Made by a program: the position numbers and the translations under genes. From SHZL01 sp963708905 (lineage in GTDB: Bacteria; Pseudomonadota; Gammaproteobacteria; Xanthomonadales; SZUA-36), in assembly GCA_963708905.1 (NCBI GenBank), contig CAVPUV010000040.1:90220-154219 (forward strand): DNA of 64,000 bases. The letters run 5' to 3'. Numbering within the stretch: position 1 is the stretch's first letter; the number at the start of each line of letters is the position of its first letter. Under the pieces are notes generated by a model. That model was not told the DNA's origin, searched no databases, and worked only from the letters and a program-made list of their open reading frames with translations. This document shows positions 8,603 through 17,587 of the stretch, piece after piece.

Positions 8603-9194
8603 GGCTGGCTCCCTCCCGGTCTGGCGGAATTTCTCCGTCCGTGGATGGCGTGGCGGTGCCGCCGTCTGCTGGTTTGTCTTCAGGAGTGAGCTTGATTTCG
8701 GGCACCACTTCGGGAGCCAGCTCTATACGGATGCGGCCGTTGCCATCTCCTCCACTACCCTGGAAATGCTGCAGGTTCAGGTCATAAATCAATACTTCAC
8801 CATTGATGTGATACTGCGGATGATTGACATCCGCGGCGCCGGTCAAGGTCACGATACCGGGCCCAACCTGATAACTGATGGTCTGGGCTGTCGCTGTCAC
8901 CACTCCCTCTTTTTCTATTTCCTGCTGCAACAGGGCGGGTGTACCCGTCAGCAGGACCGTGCGCACGCGCCCGTCAACTTTTTCGACTTCAGCCTTGTCC
9001 GCCCGCACCAGTATGCTGCCCTGGTGAATTTCCACGTTGCCGCGCAGGACGGCGATACCATCACCCAGGGTGCCTTCGGTGGTGTCCGCATTGATCAGCA
9101 GTTGCTGCTGGCGGTCGCTTTTAAGGGCGAGCACAGCCGGGCTGGCGAACAGCAGGAACGCCAGCAATAAAAATTTGATATCAAGGTGTCGCAT
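8589..9194 (-). CDS. lptA: LPS transport periplasmic protein LptA
   Basis: LptA forms the periplasmic bridge that carries LPS between LptC and LptD. The chosen ATG at 9194 gives MRHLDIKFLLLAFLLFASPAV, a clear signal peptide likely cut near VLALKS. The mature part has the OstA beta-jellyroll features (LINADTTEGTLGDGIAVLRG, YHINGEVLIYDLNLQHFQG). The tail after about residue 175 is rich in E, P, T and G and is probably disordered. It overlaps lptC and lptB by 14 bases each. Length is 201 residues. Confidence 0.93.
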   Translation of the reverse strand: MRHLDIKFLLLAFLLFASPAVLALKSDRQQQLLINADTTEGTLGDGIAVLRGNVEIHQGSILVRADKAEVEKVDGRVRTVLLTGTPALLQQEIEKEGVVTATAQTISYQVGPGIVTLTGAADVNHPQYHINGEVLIYDLNLQHFQGSGGDGNGRIRIELAPEVVPEIKLTPEDKPADGGTATPSTDGEIPPDREGASHAQG

Positions 9195-9744
9195 ATCGCG
9201 CCTGTACCTGGTGCAGCAGTTCATAGCTGTCCGTTTTCATATCCAGCGTCATTCCAACAGCCTCCAAATGGTCGCCGTTCTGGGCAATCGTCACAGCCGC
9301 ATCCGTAGTGGCGGTTCTGGGCGTTACTTTCAACAGGACGTCCCGCGTAATGATTTCCAGTGTGTCATGGGACAACAGGTTTTCCCGCTGCAGATCCACA
9401 TTGCCGATCAGCGAAACGTGTTCGCGGTCAGCGGTGATAATTGCAGAATCGGCGGTAATGTACCACTCGTCGCCTTCCTGCTGAATCCTGATGCGTGGAT
9501 TCTCCAGGGTGCCAATCTGGCTGCTGGCGTTGTTACGCAAGCTGGGTGCGTCAATCTGGAAATTCACCTGGCCTTTTTCATTCAGCAATTGAGCATTGAA
9601 ATCCCTTAACGCGTAATTCAGGCGTGTATCGAGGTCTTCGAACGGCTTTATCGGCGGTTCGTTGCGATCACGGGCGCCCAGCCAGGACAGTATGGCCAGC
9701 ACTCCCAGCAGTGCAATGTTGCGCCATGTCCTGCGCCGGATCAC
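9181..9744 (-). CDS. lptC: LPS export protein LptC
   Basis: LptC is the bitopic inner-membrane partner that receives LPS from LptBFG and hands it to LptA. The 187-residue protein has one N-terminal membrane segment (residues about 8-22, NIALLGVLAILSWLG). A periplasmic OstA-like domain follows (INEKGQVNFQ-like region, ITADSAIITADREHVSLIGN). It overlaps kdsC by 4 bases and lptA by 14 bases. Sequence conservation in this family is low; the call rests on fold features and gene order. Confidence 0.9.
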   Translation of the reverse strand: MIRRRTWRNIALLGVLAILSWLGARDRNEPPIKPFEDLDTRLNYALRDFNAQLLNEKGQVNFQIDAPSLRNNASSQIGTLENPRIRIQQEGDEWYITADSAIITADREHVSLIGNVDLQRENLLSHDTLEIITRDVLLKVTPRTATTDAAVTIAQNGDHLEAVGMTLDMKTDSYELLHQVQARYATP

Positions 9745-10295
9745 GAACTGGCGATTTCCTGCAGCAGCACCTGGTCGAGACCCTGCGCCAGCAGGATCAG
9801 GTCACAGATTTCCCGCACGGCCCCTTTGCCACCGCCGTGCCCGGTAACCCAGTGCACACGGCTCTTGACCAGTTCATCGGCGTCGGCGACAGTCACAGCC
9901 AACCCTGCCCGGTTCAGCACCGGGATATCAATGCAGTCGTCTCCAGCATAACAAACTTCTTCCTCGCCCAGGCCTGCTTTATCCAATAAATCGTTGAACG
10001 CTTCCAGCTTGTTGCGGGTGCCCTGATAGACAAATTCGATCTTCAGCTCTTCGGCGCGGCGAGCGACGATAGCCGAAGTTCGCCCGGTGATGAGGGCGAT
10101 GCCGATGCCGCGGCCTTGCAAAGCCTCTATTCCCACGCCATCACGGGTATAAAAAGCCTTCAATTCATTACCCGCCTGGTCATAGTACAGCTTGCCATCC
10201 GTCAATACCCCGTCAACATCCAGAGCCAACAGCCGAATTCTTTTCGCTCTTGCCAGCAGCAAGGGATCAAAGACCTTGTTTACGCCGCCGCTCAT
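9741..10295 (-). CDS. kdsC: 3-deoxy-D-manno-octulosonate 8-phosphate phosphatase
   Basis: KdsC removes phosphate from Kdo-8-phosphate in the pathway to the LPS inner core. The 184-residue protein is a C0-type HAD phosphatase. Motif I is LALDVDGVLTDG, with Asp26 as nucleophile and Asp28 as acid/base. Motif II is IALITGRTS. Motif IV is VCYAGDDCIDIPV. The stop is directly against the kdsD-side start and its 3' end overlaps lptC by 4 bases. KdsA, which supplies the substrate, is at 38049-38888. Confidence 0.95.
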   Translation of the reverse strand: MSGGVNKVFDPLLLARAKRIRLLALDVDGVLTDGKLYYDQAGNELKAFYTRDGVGIEALQGRGIGIALITGRTSAIVARRAEELKIEFVYQGTRNKLEAFNDLLDKAGLGEEEVCYAGDDCIDIPVLNRAGLAVTVADADELVKSRVHWVTGHGGGKGAVREICDLILLAQGLDQVLLQEIASS

Positions 10296-11267
10296 TCAGA
10301 CCACGCCCGCCTTCAATAGGTCCTGAAAATTCAAGGCGCCCAGCAACTGGCGATCATGGTCAACTACCAGCAGGCCCTGGATGGCATACGTCTCCATCAT
10401 TTGCACTGCTTCGACGGCCAGGGCATCCGGCCCGATGTGCTTGCTGTCACGGGACATGACGCGGCTGATGGAGGTGGTGTGCGGGTCGAGTCCGGCATCC
10501 AGCGTGCGGCGCAAATCGCCGTCCGTATAGATGCCACTGACATGGCCGTCTTGGTCGACTATGGCGCTCATGCCCAGTCGTTTGCGGGTCATTTCCATGA
10601 TCGTCTGGCTGACGGTGGCATTCTCATTGACCACGGGTATATCGGGCCCGCTATGCATGACATCGCGGATATGCAGCAACAATTTCCTGCCCAACTGGCC
10701 AGCAGGGTGCGAGCGCGCAAAATCTTCCCGGGTAAATCCCCGCGCCTGGAGCAGTGCCACCGCCAGGGCATCGCCCATCACCATGGCAACGGTAGTGCTG
10801 GAAGTGGGCGCCAGGCCCAGCGGACACGCTTCCCGCTCGACACTGACGTCGATATGGATGTCCGCATGACGCGCCAGCGTCGATGCCGGGTTGCCGGTCA
10901 TGGCAATCAGCCTGATGCCCAGACGCTTCAATGACGGCAGTATGGCATTGACTTCCGGGGTTTCGCCGGAATTGGAAAGCGCCAGAACCACGTCCTCGCG
11001 CTTGATCATACCCATGTCGCCATGGCCGGCTTCCGCCGGGTGCAGGAAAAATGCGGGGGTACCGGTACTTGCCAGGGTGGCGGCAATCTTGCCTGCGACG
11101 TGGCCCGACTTACCCACACCACTGACAATGATGCGGCCCTTGCAGTCGAGCATGCAGCTGCAGGCACTCACGAACTGATCATCGATTCTTTGCAGTAAAG
11201 CGCTGACGGCCGTTGCTTCGGTTTCGATGACCGCCCGGCCCAGGCTCACAATGGCGTGTTTATCCAT
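10296..11267 (-). CDS. kdsD: Arabinose-5-phosphate isomerase
   Basis: KdsD interconverts ribulose-5-phosphate and arabinose-5-phosphate, the first committed substrate of Kdo synthesis. The 323-residue protein has an N-terminal SIS domain (about 35-180) with ISGVGKSGHVAGKIAATLAS-type sugar-phosphate motif and the catalytic-region histidine in AEAGHGDMGM. A CBS pair follows (about 200-320: MHSGPDIPVVNENATVSQ, SRVMSRDSKHIGPDALAVE). It abuts kdsC without a gap. It may be the first gene of the lpt-rpoN operon, since a 53-bp gap separates it from the antiporter gene. Confidence 0.95.
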   Translation of the reverse strand: MDKHAIVSLGRAVIETEATAVSALLQRIDDQFVSACSCMLDCKGRIIVSGVGKSGHVAGKIAATLASTGTPAFFLHPAEAGHGDMGMIKREDVVLALSNSGETPEVNAILPSLKRLGIRLIAMTGNPASTLARHADIHIDVSVEREACPLGLAPTSSTTVAMVMGDALAVALLQARGFTREDFARSHPAGQLGRKLLLHIRDVMHSGPDIPVVNENATVSQTIMEMTRKRLGMSAIVDQDGHVSGIYTDGDLRRTLDAGLDPHTTSISRVMSRDSKHIGPDALAVEAVQMMETYAIQGLLVVDHDRQLLGALNFQDLLKAGVV

Positions 11268-11320
11268 GCCCGCATTCTACCTGCCAGCAAGCCTGAATTC
11301 ATCGAATGTGCACAATGACT

Positions 11321-12295
11321 CTAACGGGTGGGCATTGCCGTGTGCCAGACCAGGACCTGGTAGAGGATGTACAATAGCAGCAGCAAACCACCGGATCGCC
11401 GGGTGATGCAGCCGGGCCCGCGGATGCCGTAGGCCATGAAAAACAGCAGCGCGGTAAACAGCAACATCACCGGTATATCCTGTCGCAGAATGGTTGCGTC
11501 AAAGGCCATGGGATGGATGACCGCGGCAAGTCCCAGCACGCCCAGGGTGTTGAACATGTTCGAACCGATGACATTGCCGATGGCGAGTTCGTCTTCCTTG
11601 CGCAGCGCGCTGGCGAGAGAAGCGGCGAGTTCGGGCAAACTGGTTCCCAGCGCCACGACGGTCAGACCGATGACCGTCTCCGAGACTTCCAGCAGGCGCG
11701 CAATGGTCAGCGCTCCCTGTACCAGGAAGTGTGAGCTCAGGGGCAACACAATCAGTCCGACCAGGATCCACAGCAGCGCGGTCTTCATGGGCATGGCGGT
11801 GGGTATTTCGGCGGCGAACTCCCGGGCCAGCGGGTCTGCAGGCGCTTTGCGCAAGCCCAGCCGAACCAGCCCTGCGATCAATAATGCCAGCCCGATCAGC
11901 AGAATCCAGCCTTCCAGGCGGCTGAACTGAAGATCGACCGCCATGAGCAGGCTCACGATCATGATCAGCATCAGTTGCGGGTATTCGCGTTTGAGGGTTG
12001 CGGATTCCACGCGTAGCGGGTAAATCAGGGCGGTGATGCCCAGGATCAGGCCGATATTGGCACTATTGGAGCCGATGGCATTACCTACCGCCAGCCCCGG
12101 TTTGCCCTGCCAGGCTGCTACGCTGGACACGACCATTTCCGGTGCGGAGGTTCCGAATGCGATTACGGTCAATCCGATGATCAGGGGTGAAACCCCCAGA
12201 TTGCGAGCCGTGGCTGAAGAGCCGGCAACGAGGCGGTCCGCGCCCCAGACCAGCAAGATAAAGCCGCCGCATAGTTGAACCAGTGAAATAAGCAT
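11321..12295 (-). CDS. Calcium/sodium antiporter, CaxA/YrbG family
   Basis: This is an inner-membrane cation/Ca2+ exchanger of about 10 membrane helices with two inverted repeats. Each repeat carries the family alpha motif: LTVIAFGTSAPEMVVSSVAA in the first half and LTVVALGTSLPELAASLASA in the second. Residues GNAIGSNSANIGL and GNVIGSNMFNTLG complete the ion-binding region. The ATG at 12295 gives 324 residues, the usual length. In-frame ATGs at 12328 and 12343 are possible; none has a clear ribosome site. E. coli yrbG occupies the same position next to kdsD. Confidence 0.9.
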   Translation of the reverse strand: MLISLVQLCGGFILLVWGADRLVAGSSATARNLGVSPLIIGLTVIAFGTSAPEMVVSSVAAWQGKPGLAVGNAIGSNSANIGLILGITALIYPLRVESATLKREYPQLMLIMIVSLLMAVDLQFSRLEGWILLIGLALLIAGLVRLGLRKAPADPLAREFAAEIPTAMPMKTALLWILVGLIVLPLSSHFLVQGALTIARLLEVSETVIGLTVVALGTSLPELAASLASALRKEDELAIGNVIGSNMFNTLGVLGLAAVIHPMAFDATILRQDIPVMLLFTALLFFMAYGIRGPGCITRRSGGLLLLLYILYQVLVWHTAMPTR

Positions 12296-12351
12296 CAATA
12301 TAAAGTAGCCGTGCCTGACTGCGGGCATCAGGAGAGGAGGCAACGTAGTCT

Positions 12352-12582
12352 ATGGACAACACCACGATAGAGCAACTGATCCGGGCAGGCTTGCCTGATG
12401 CGCAGGTATCGGTCAGCGGAGCGGACGGGGTCCATTTCGAAGCCCATATCATCAGCTCGGCGTTTGCCGGTAAATCGACTTTGCAAAGACACCGTATGGT
12501 CTATGCCGCGCTGGGTGAGTTCATGGGCCGCGAGATCCATGCGCTGGGCTTGCGCACAGACTTACCAGCCAGTAAGAACTAG
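12352..12582 (+). CDS. ibaG: BolA-family protein IbaG
   Basis: This 76-residue BolA-like protein is expected to act with a monothiol glutaredoxin in Fe-S cluster handling and has been linked to acid and envelope stress in E. coli. The core GVHFEAHIISSAFAGKSTLQ and the helix QRHRMVYAALGEFMGREIHA are family-typical. An AGGAGG ribosome site at 12335-12340 lies 11 bases before the ATG. It is immediately followed by murA, the standard partner. The 5' region is shared with the divergent antiporter gene. Confidence 0.94.
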   Translation: MDNTTIEQLIRAGLPDAQVSVSGADGVHFEAHIISSAFAGKSTLQRHRMVYAALGEFMGREIHALGLRTDLPASKN

Positions 12583-12583
12583 C

Positions 12584-13879
12584 ATGGCAACGATCTGCAT
12601 CGAGGGAGGTGTGCCGCTGCACGGCGAAGTGTGCATATCCGGCGCAAAAAACGCCGTTTTACCCATCCTGGTTGCCAGCATCCTGGGGGATGGCCCTTCC
12701 CGCATCGATAACGTGCCGCATTTACAGGACGTGACCACCACGATGGAGTTGCTGGGCCGTATGGGCGCCCGTCTGGAAATGGATGAGCAGATGAAGATCG
12801 TTATTGACCCCCGGGGGATCGATCGATTCGAGGCGCCGTATGACCTGGTCAAAACCATGCGGGCCTCGATCCTGGTGCTGGGCCCCTTGGTGGCGCGTTA
12901 CGGACAGGCACGCGTATCACTGCCGGGAGGCTGCGCCATCGGTTCGCGCCCGGTCGACCTGCATTTGCGCGGTCTGCAGCAACTGGGCGCCACGGTGTCG
13001 GTCAGGAACGGCAATATTGAAGCCCGTGCCGAGCGCCTGTATGGAGGCCGGGTCATACTGGATACCGTTACCGTCACCGGCACGGAAAACATCATGATGG
13101 CGGCCACGCTGGCCCAGGGAACAACGGTGATCGAGAACGCCGCACAGGAGCCGGAGGTCGTCGATCTGGCGAATTTTCTCAGGTCCATGGGGGCGCGCAT
13201 TGCCGGCGCCGGCAGCAATACCATCAGCGTGGAGGGTGTGGCGAGCCTGCACGGGACCGAATACAGGGTCTTGCCCGACCGCATCGAGGCGGGCACCTAC
13301 CTGGTGGCTGCCGCAATGACCGGTGGACGCGTGCGCTGTGTGCGGGTGGAGCCGCGGCACCTCGATGCCGTTCTGGATAAACTCGGTGAGGCCGGGGGTG
13401 AGATTTCCATTGGCACTGACTGGGTTGAACTGGACATGCGCGGATGCCGTCCCAGGGCGGTCAATCTGACGACTTCGCCATATCCTGCTTTTCCCACCGA
13501 CATGCAAGCACAATTTACCGCCTTGAATGCCATTGCCGATGGCACCGGTACCATCACTGAAACCGTTTTCGAGAACCGTTTCATGCATGTGCAGGAACTG
13601 CGGCGCCTGGGCGCGGATATTCAGTTGAAAGGAAATACCGCCATCATTCGCGGCGTGCCGCGCCTGACCGGTGCGCCGATCATGGCCACCGACTTGCGCG
13701 CTTCCGCCAGCCTGGTGCTGGCCGGCCTGGTGGCCGATGGCAAAACCCACATCGACCGGGTTTATCACATCGACCGCGGTTATGAAAATATCGAAGAAAA
13801 ACTGCAGCAGCTCGGCGCCAGGATTCGCCGCATCACCGGTAAAAACTCTACTGCGCAATCTGCGCAGATAGTGCCGTGA
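12584..13879 (+). CDS. murA: UDP-N-acetylglucosamine 1-carboxyvinyltransferase
   Basis: MurA transfers enolpyruvate from PEP to UDP-GlcNAc, the first committed step of peptidoglycan synthesis. The ATG at 12584, one base after the ibaG stop, gives MATICIEGGVPLHGEVCISG and 431 residues. The EPSP-synthase-like fold is shown by GAKNAVLPILVAS and ENIMMAATLAQG. The catalytic Cys117 in LPGGCAIGSRPVDLH is the residue modified by fosfomycin, so the enzyme should be fosfomycin-sensitive. Upstream in-frame codons overlapping ibaG are rejected as non-homologous. Confidence 0.96.
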   Translation: MATICIEGGVPLHGEVCISGAKNAVLPILVASILGDGPSRIDNVPHLQDVTTTMELLGRMGARLEMDEQMKIVIDPRGIDRFEAPYDLVKTMRASILVLGPLVARYGQARVSLPGGCAIGSRPVDLHLRGLQQLGATVSVRNGNIEARAERLYGGRVILDTVTVTGTENIMMAATLAQGTTVIENAAQEPEVVDLANFLRSMGARIAGAGSNTISVEGVASLHGTEYRVLPDRIEAGTYLVAAAMTGGRVRCVRVEPRHLDAVLDKLGEAGGEISIGTDWVELDMRGCRPRAVNLTTSPYPAFPTDMQAQFTALNAIADGTGTITETVFENRFMHVQELRRLGADIQLKGNTAIIRGVPRLTGAPIMATDLRASASLVLAGLVADGKTHIDRVYHIDRGYENIEEKLQQLGARIRRITGKNSTAQSAQIVP

Positions 13880-13973
13880 ACCGCTTGCTCAATTCCCCCC
13901 GCAGCGCCGAATTTCATATCCAGCGGCAACTGATCTGCCTTGCCGCCTGCCAGTGGTCCAGGTTCCTGCCGGG

Positions 13974-14750
13974 CTATTTTACCGGGCCAACGCAGGCAGG
14001 CTGCGGCTGTACTTGCTGTTGGCCAACGACCAGTTCCGTGATGCGCATTTCGATCTGGTCACCATCGGTTTTGCCATGTTCCATGCGCACGGCAATGAAT
14101 TCCAGATCAGCGGCATGCCAAACCCTGGTGTAACGGGTGCTGTCAGGGCGCACGCGCTCCACCGGGGTGGTTCGCAGGCAGCCAAGGCCGGTATCAAGAT
14201 ATACGGACGGCAGCATGTGGAAAGACTGCTCTTTGATTTCGTCATCGTCCACCAGCAAAAACATCATATCGTTATCATGATCGCGAAGCCTGCGCGCCAT
14301 TTCCAGCTTGAGGGACAAGGCGTCCAGCGCGCCAGCGCCCATGTCCAGAGTCAACTTGTCCTTGCCTTTTTTACCCGCGATGATATTGACGGTGCCGGCC
14401 TGCCAGTCGAAGCTGGCGGACCATGCGTTGTCGCTGCCCGCGATACGCGTTTGATGGCTATACTTGAGTGGGCGAAAGCGGCCATCGTGCACCAGGCCTT
14501 CCGTATACTCGTTGTCCTTTGCCCGCAGCAGGCGCGCCATACCACGCGTGCCGCTGGCCTCACTGCGCATGCTCCAGCGATCACCCTGCAGCTCCAGGGT
14601 GACGTCCGCCTTGCCGATCAATTTGCCATTGCGGTAAACGTCATAATGGGCTTGATATGGCTGCCAGTCTGCGTGCAGGCTCGGGGCCCCGGCAATGGCC
14701 AGCAGCAACATCCACCCGGGGAAAAAAGAGTCAGGACGCAAAATGGCCAT
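13974..14750 (-). CDS. DUF3108 periplasmic protein
   Basis: This 258-residue protein has an N-terminal signal peptide (WMLLLAIAGAPSLHA) and a beta-rich DUF3108 body (ADWQPYQAHYDVYRNGKLIG, LKYSHQTRIAGSDNAWSASF). The function of the family is unknown. The ATG at 14750 is chosen because it begins just before the signal peptide; 68 upstream in-frame residues are antisense to or overlapping purN and look non-coding. It overlaps purN by 20 bases, and the pairing of purM, purN and DUF3108 is common in gammaproteobacteria. It converges with murA. Confidence 0.85.
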   Translation of the reverse strand: MAILRPDSFFPGWMLLLAIAGAPSLHADWQPYQAHYDVYRNGKLIGKADVTLELQGDRWSMRSEASGTRGMARLLRAKDNEYTEGLVHDGRFRPLKYSHQTRIAGSDNAWSASFDWQAGTVNIIAGKKGKDKLTLDMGAGALDALSLKLEMARRLRDHDNDMMFLLVDDDEIKEQSFHMLPSVYLDTGLGCLRTTPVERVRPDSTRYTRVWHAADLEFIAVRMEHGKTDGDQIEMRITELVVGQQQVQPQPACVGPVK

Positions 14751-15393
14751 CAGCCTGGAGTTGCAGGGGATGATGCAGAAGTTCGCCCTCGATGAATACC
14801 CTGCCATTCCTGCATTCCACTGTGCAATGGCCGAACAATTCGGCCGTTGCCACGACCAGGTCATGTTCGCGCCCGGCCAGGCGTGCCGCCAGAGTCCGTG
14901 GATCATCATCGGCTTCGATGGCAATGCGCACCTGTGAAATAACGGGTCCGCCATCCAGTTCCGCAGTCACGAAATGCATGCTGGCGCCGTGCTCGCTATC
15001 ACCGGCTGCGAGCGCGCGCTCATACGTATGGGTGCCGCGGTAAAGCGGCAGCAGAGAGGGGTGCAGATTGATCATGCGTCCGCTGAAGCGGTTCAGCACC
15101 GCGGGACCCAGTATCCGCATGAACCCGGCCAGGATCACGAGATCCGGTGTTGCTGTTGCTATCAATTGCGCCAACTCACGGTCAAATTCCCCACCGCTGG
15201 CAAATCCTTCATGTTCCAGGATGCTGCAGGGGATTCCTGCCTGGCGGGCGCGTTCCAGGCCAAACGCGGTGGGGTTGTTGCTGATGACGTGAACCAGTTC
15301 AAGATCCAGGCGGCCACTTTTGCCGGCATCGATCAGCGCCTGCAGATTACTGCCATTGCCTGAAATCAGGACCGTAAGCTTGCGCACATTCAC
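14731..15393 (-). CDS. purN: Phosphoribosylglycinamide formyltransferase
   Basis: PurN adds a formyl group from 10-formyl-tetrahydrofolate to GAR in purine synthesis. The 220-residue protein starts with VLISGNGSNLQALIDAG. Catalytic residues fall in INLHPSLLPLYRGTHTYERA (the histidine after N-L) and ELDGGPVISQ (the aspartate). It overlaps purM by 4 bases, so the two genes form one translational unit. Length and motifs are standard. Confidence 0.96.
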   Translation of the reverse strand: MNVRKLTVLISGNGSNLQALIDAGKSGRLDLELVHVISNNPTAFGLERARQAGIPCSILEHEGFASGGEFDRELAQLIATATPDLVILAGFMRILGPAVLNRFSGRMINLHPSLLPLYRGTHTYERALAAGDSEHGASMHFVTAELDGGPVISQVRIAIEADDDPRTLAARLAGREHDLVVATAELFGHCTVECRNGRVFIEGELLHHPLQLQADGHFAS

Positions 15394-16460
15394 TTGCTGG
15401 CGTAGCTCACACGCTGACCAGCGCGGTGCGCGCAGACGAAACCAATGTCGCAGCAGGGTATGCCAAGGCTGATCGAAGCTTCGATCAGTGCGTCTGCTGC
15501 GGCAGGTGCTGCCAGCATGACCATGCCGATGCCACAGTTGAACGTGCGCAACATTTCGCCTTCCTCGATGTTGCCTGTGCTCTGCAACCAGTCAAAGACC
15601 GCTGGTCGCCGCCAGGCGCCTGGATGGATCACCAGTCCTGTGCCATCCGGCAGTACCCGTACGATATTTTCCGTCAGTCCACCGCCCGTGATATGGGCCA
15701 GTCCATCAATTGCGCCTGACTCGATCATGCGCAGCACGGGCTTGACATAAATCGTCGTCGGCGCTAGCAGTGCGTCGCCCAGGTTCACGGCCGTGCCGTC
15801 CGGGTTCTCCAGCTGCGTGCTTAAATCGGCATGACTTACCTCGATGACCTTGCGAATCAGCGAAAAACCATTGGCATGGGGACCCGAGGACGCCATGCCC
15901 AGCAAGCGATGCCCGACTGTAATGCGGCTGCCGTCAAGCAAGCTGGAACGCTCGACGATGCCGACGGCGAAACCGGCTAGATCATAATCGCCCGAGTGGT
16001 ACATGCCGGGCATTTCCGCTGTTTCACCACCCACCAGGGAACAGCCGGCCTGGCGGCAGCCTTCAGCAATACCGGATATGACGGTTTCGGCGGCAGCCAC
16101 GTCCAGTTTCCCGCAAGCGTAATAATCCAGAAAGAACAGTGGCTCGGCGCCGCTGGTCAGAATATCGTTGACGCACATGGCAACGAGATCGATGCCGATG
16201 GTCTCGTGGCGCCCCAGTTTCCGCGCCAACAGAAGCTTGGTTCCGACCCCATCGGTGCCCGATACCAACAGGGGTTCACGCCATTTCTGCAGGTCAAGCT
16301 GGAACAAGGCGCCAAATCCTCCCAGTCCACCCAGCACTTCAGGCCGCAAAGTGCTGCGCACCGCGGGTTTGATACGCTCGACCAGATCGTTGCCGGCATC
16401 GATATCGACACCGGAATCACGGTAGGAAAGCTTGTCCGTGGAAGAATGTTCTGTACTCAA
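15390..16460 (-). CDS. purM: Phosphoribosylformylglycinamidine cyclo-ligase
   Basis: PurM closes the imidazole ring of the purine, forming AIR with ATP hydrolysis. The 356-residue protein has the AIR-synthase N-domain (YRDSGVDIDAGNDLVERIKP, TDGVGTKLLLARKLGRH, DILTSGAEPLFFLDYYACG) and C-domain (HITGGGLTENIVRVLPDG). It is the first gene of the purM-purN-DUF3108 operon. It is transcribed away from the DUF2066 gene; the 101-bp region between them should hold both promoters. Confidence 0.96.
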   Translation of the reverse strand: MSTEHSSTDKLSYRDSGVDIDAGNDLVERIKPAVRSTLRPEVLGGLGGFGALFQLDLQKWREPLLVSGTDGVGTKLLLARKLGRHETIGIDLVAMCVNDILTSGAEPLFFLDYYACGKLDVAAAETVISGIAEGCRQAGCSLVGGETAEMPGMYHSGDYDLAGFAVGIVERSSLLDGSRITVGHRLLGMASSGPHANGFSLIRKVIEVSHADLSTQLENPDGTAVNLGDALLAPTTIYVKPVLRMIESGAIDGLAHITGGGLTENIVRVLPDGTGLVIHPGAWRRPAVFDWLQSTGNIEEGEMLRTFNCGIGMVMLAAPAAADALIEASISLGIPCCDIGFVCAHRAGQRVSYASK

Positions 16461-16561
16461 GGGAAATATCCGGCCTGGTGACTGGTTACGAGTGTCAAGT
16501 CGCCTATGTTATCTTATTCGCGCCGGGGATTGCTTTCCTTGTTCCGCCCAAACGACATTCC

Positions 16562-17587
16562 ATGAAAATATTGCTGGCTGCCATCCTGCTCACTGTGCTG
16601 ATGCCGTTGCAATCGTTGCATGCAGCGCCATTGAATCTGTATCTGGGCGCAGTCCTGGTTGCGGACCAGTCGCCTGGCGAACAGGCACGGGCCATGCCAC
16701 TGGCCCTGGCGCAGGTATTGCAGAAGCTGAGCGGGCTCAGGGATTTCGACGAATTCCCTGGACTGGAACCCGCTTTGCAGGATGCGCGTTCCCTGGCGAT
16801 CACGTTCTATTACCGCCATCAGGATATAACGCTGCCAGACGGAGGCAAAGGCGAGGAGTTGCGTTTATTGGCAGATTTCTCCCCGCCGGCCGTCGATAGT
16901 TTGATGCAGTCACTGCAATTACCCAAATGGAAGCCCGAGCGACGGCCGTTGACCATCTGGCCGTTGGTCGACGATGGCGTCAGCCGCAGCATCATGCCGA
17001 TCGAGTTCGAATATGCCTGGGAGCGCATGGTCGATGTCGCCGATGCGCGAGGAATGCCGGTGATACGCCCACAGCCGGATGCCGAGGGTGTGTACCCGGT
17101 CGATGCGCAGTTGCTGTGGGGGGGATACACCGATGATCTGGTCGCGCTCGGCCCGGTGGATGCATTGATCGTCGCCGCGCGTCGCGAAGGGCCGGAATGG
17201 AACGTGCGCATGAACCTGGACTATATGGGCAAGACGTGGTCCTGGCGCAATCGCGATATCGACCTACAAAACGCGCTGACACAAGGCATGCACCAGGCGA
17301 TAGATGAAATTGCCGCCGTTGATTCCATTGCCGCCGCCGACCAGGGCAAATGGAGCTTCGAAATGACCGTCAGCGGTCTGGCGACAGCCGGGGATTATGC
17401 CCGTTGTTTGTCCTACCTGCAGGGATTGAGCCTGATCGATCATGTTCGAGTATCATCCGCCGGGCCGGGCAAAGTGCATTTTGTGCTGAGTTTGAATGCC
17501 TTGCCTGACTATCTCGTGCGCGCCCTGGCAGCGGACAGCATTCTGGCCGCATCAGCGTCCGAGGGCGAATATATATTGCTGCCATGA
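16562..17587 (+). CDS. DUF2066 exported protein
   Basis: This 341-residue protein has a signal peptide (MKILLAAILLTVLMPLQSLHA) and the DUF2066 body, with MPLALAQVLQKLSGLRDFDE and LLWGGYTDDLVALGPVDALI. The role of the family is unknown; it is usually found, as here, next to purM and hda. The ATG at 16562 is chosen for the signal peptide. Its last 4 bases overlap the phosphatidyltransferase gene, so the two are probably co-translated. Confidence 0.83.
   Translation: MKILLAAILLTVLMPLQSLHAAPLNLYLGAVLVADQSPGEQARAMPLALAQVLQKLSGLRDFDEFPGLEPALQDARSLAITFYYRHQDITLPDGGKGEELRLLADFSPPAVDSLMQSLQLPKWKPERRPLTIWPLVDDGVSRSIMPIEFEYAWERMVDVADARGMPVIRPQPDAEGVYPVDAQLLWGGYTDDLVALGPVDALIVAARREGPEWNVRMNLDYMGKTWSWRNRDIDLQNALTQGMHQAIDEIAAVDSIAAADQGKWSFEMTVSGLATAGDYARCLSYLQGLSLIDHVRVSSAGPGKVHFVLSLNALPDYLVRALAADSILAASASEGEYILLP

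Noticed and set aside
12917..13858. 313-codon open frame antisense to murA
   Set aside because: It lies fully inside murA, has no ribosome site and no family-like sequence.
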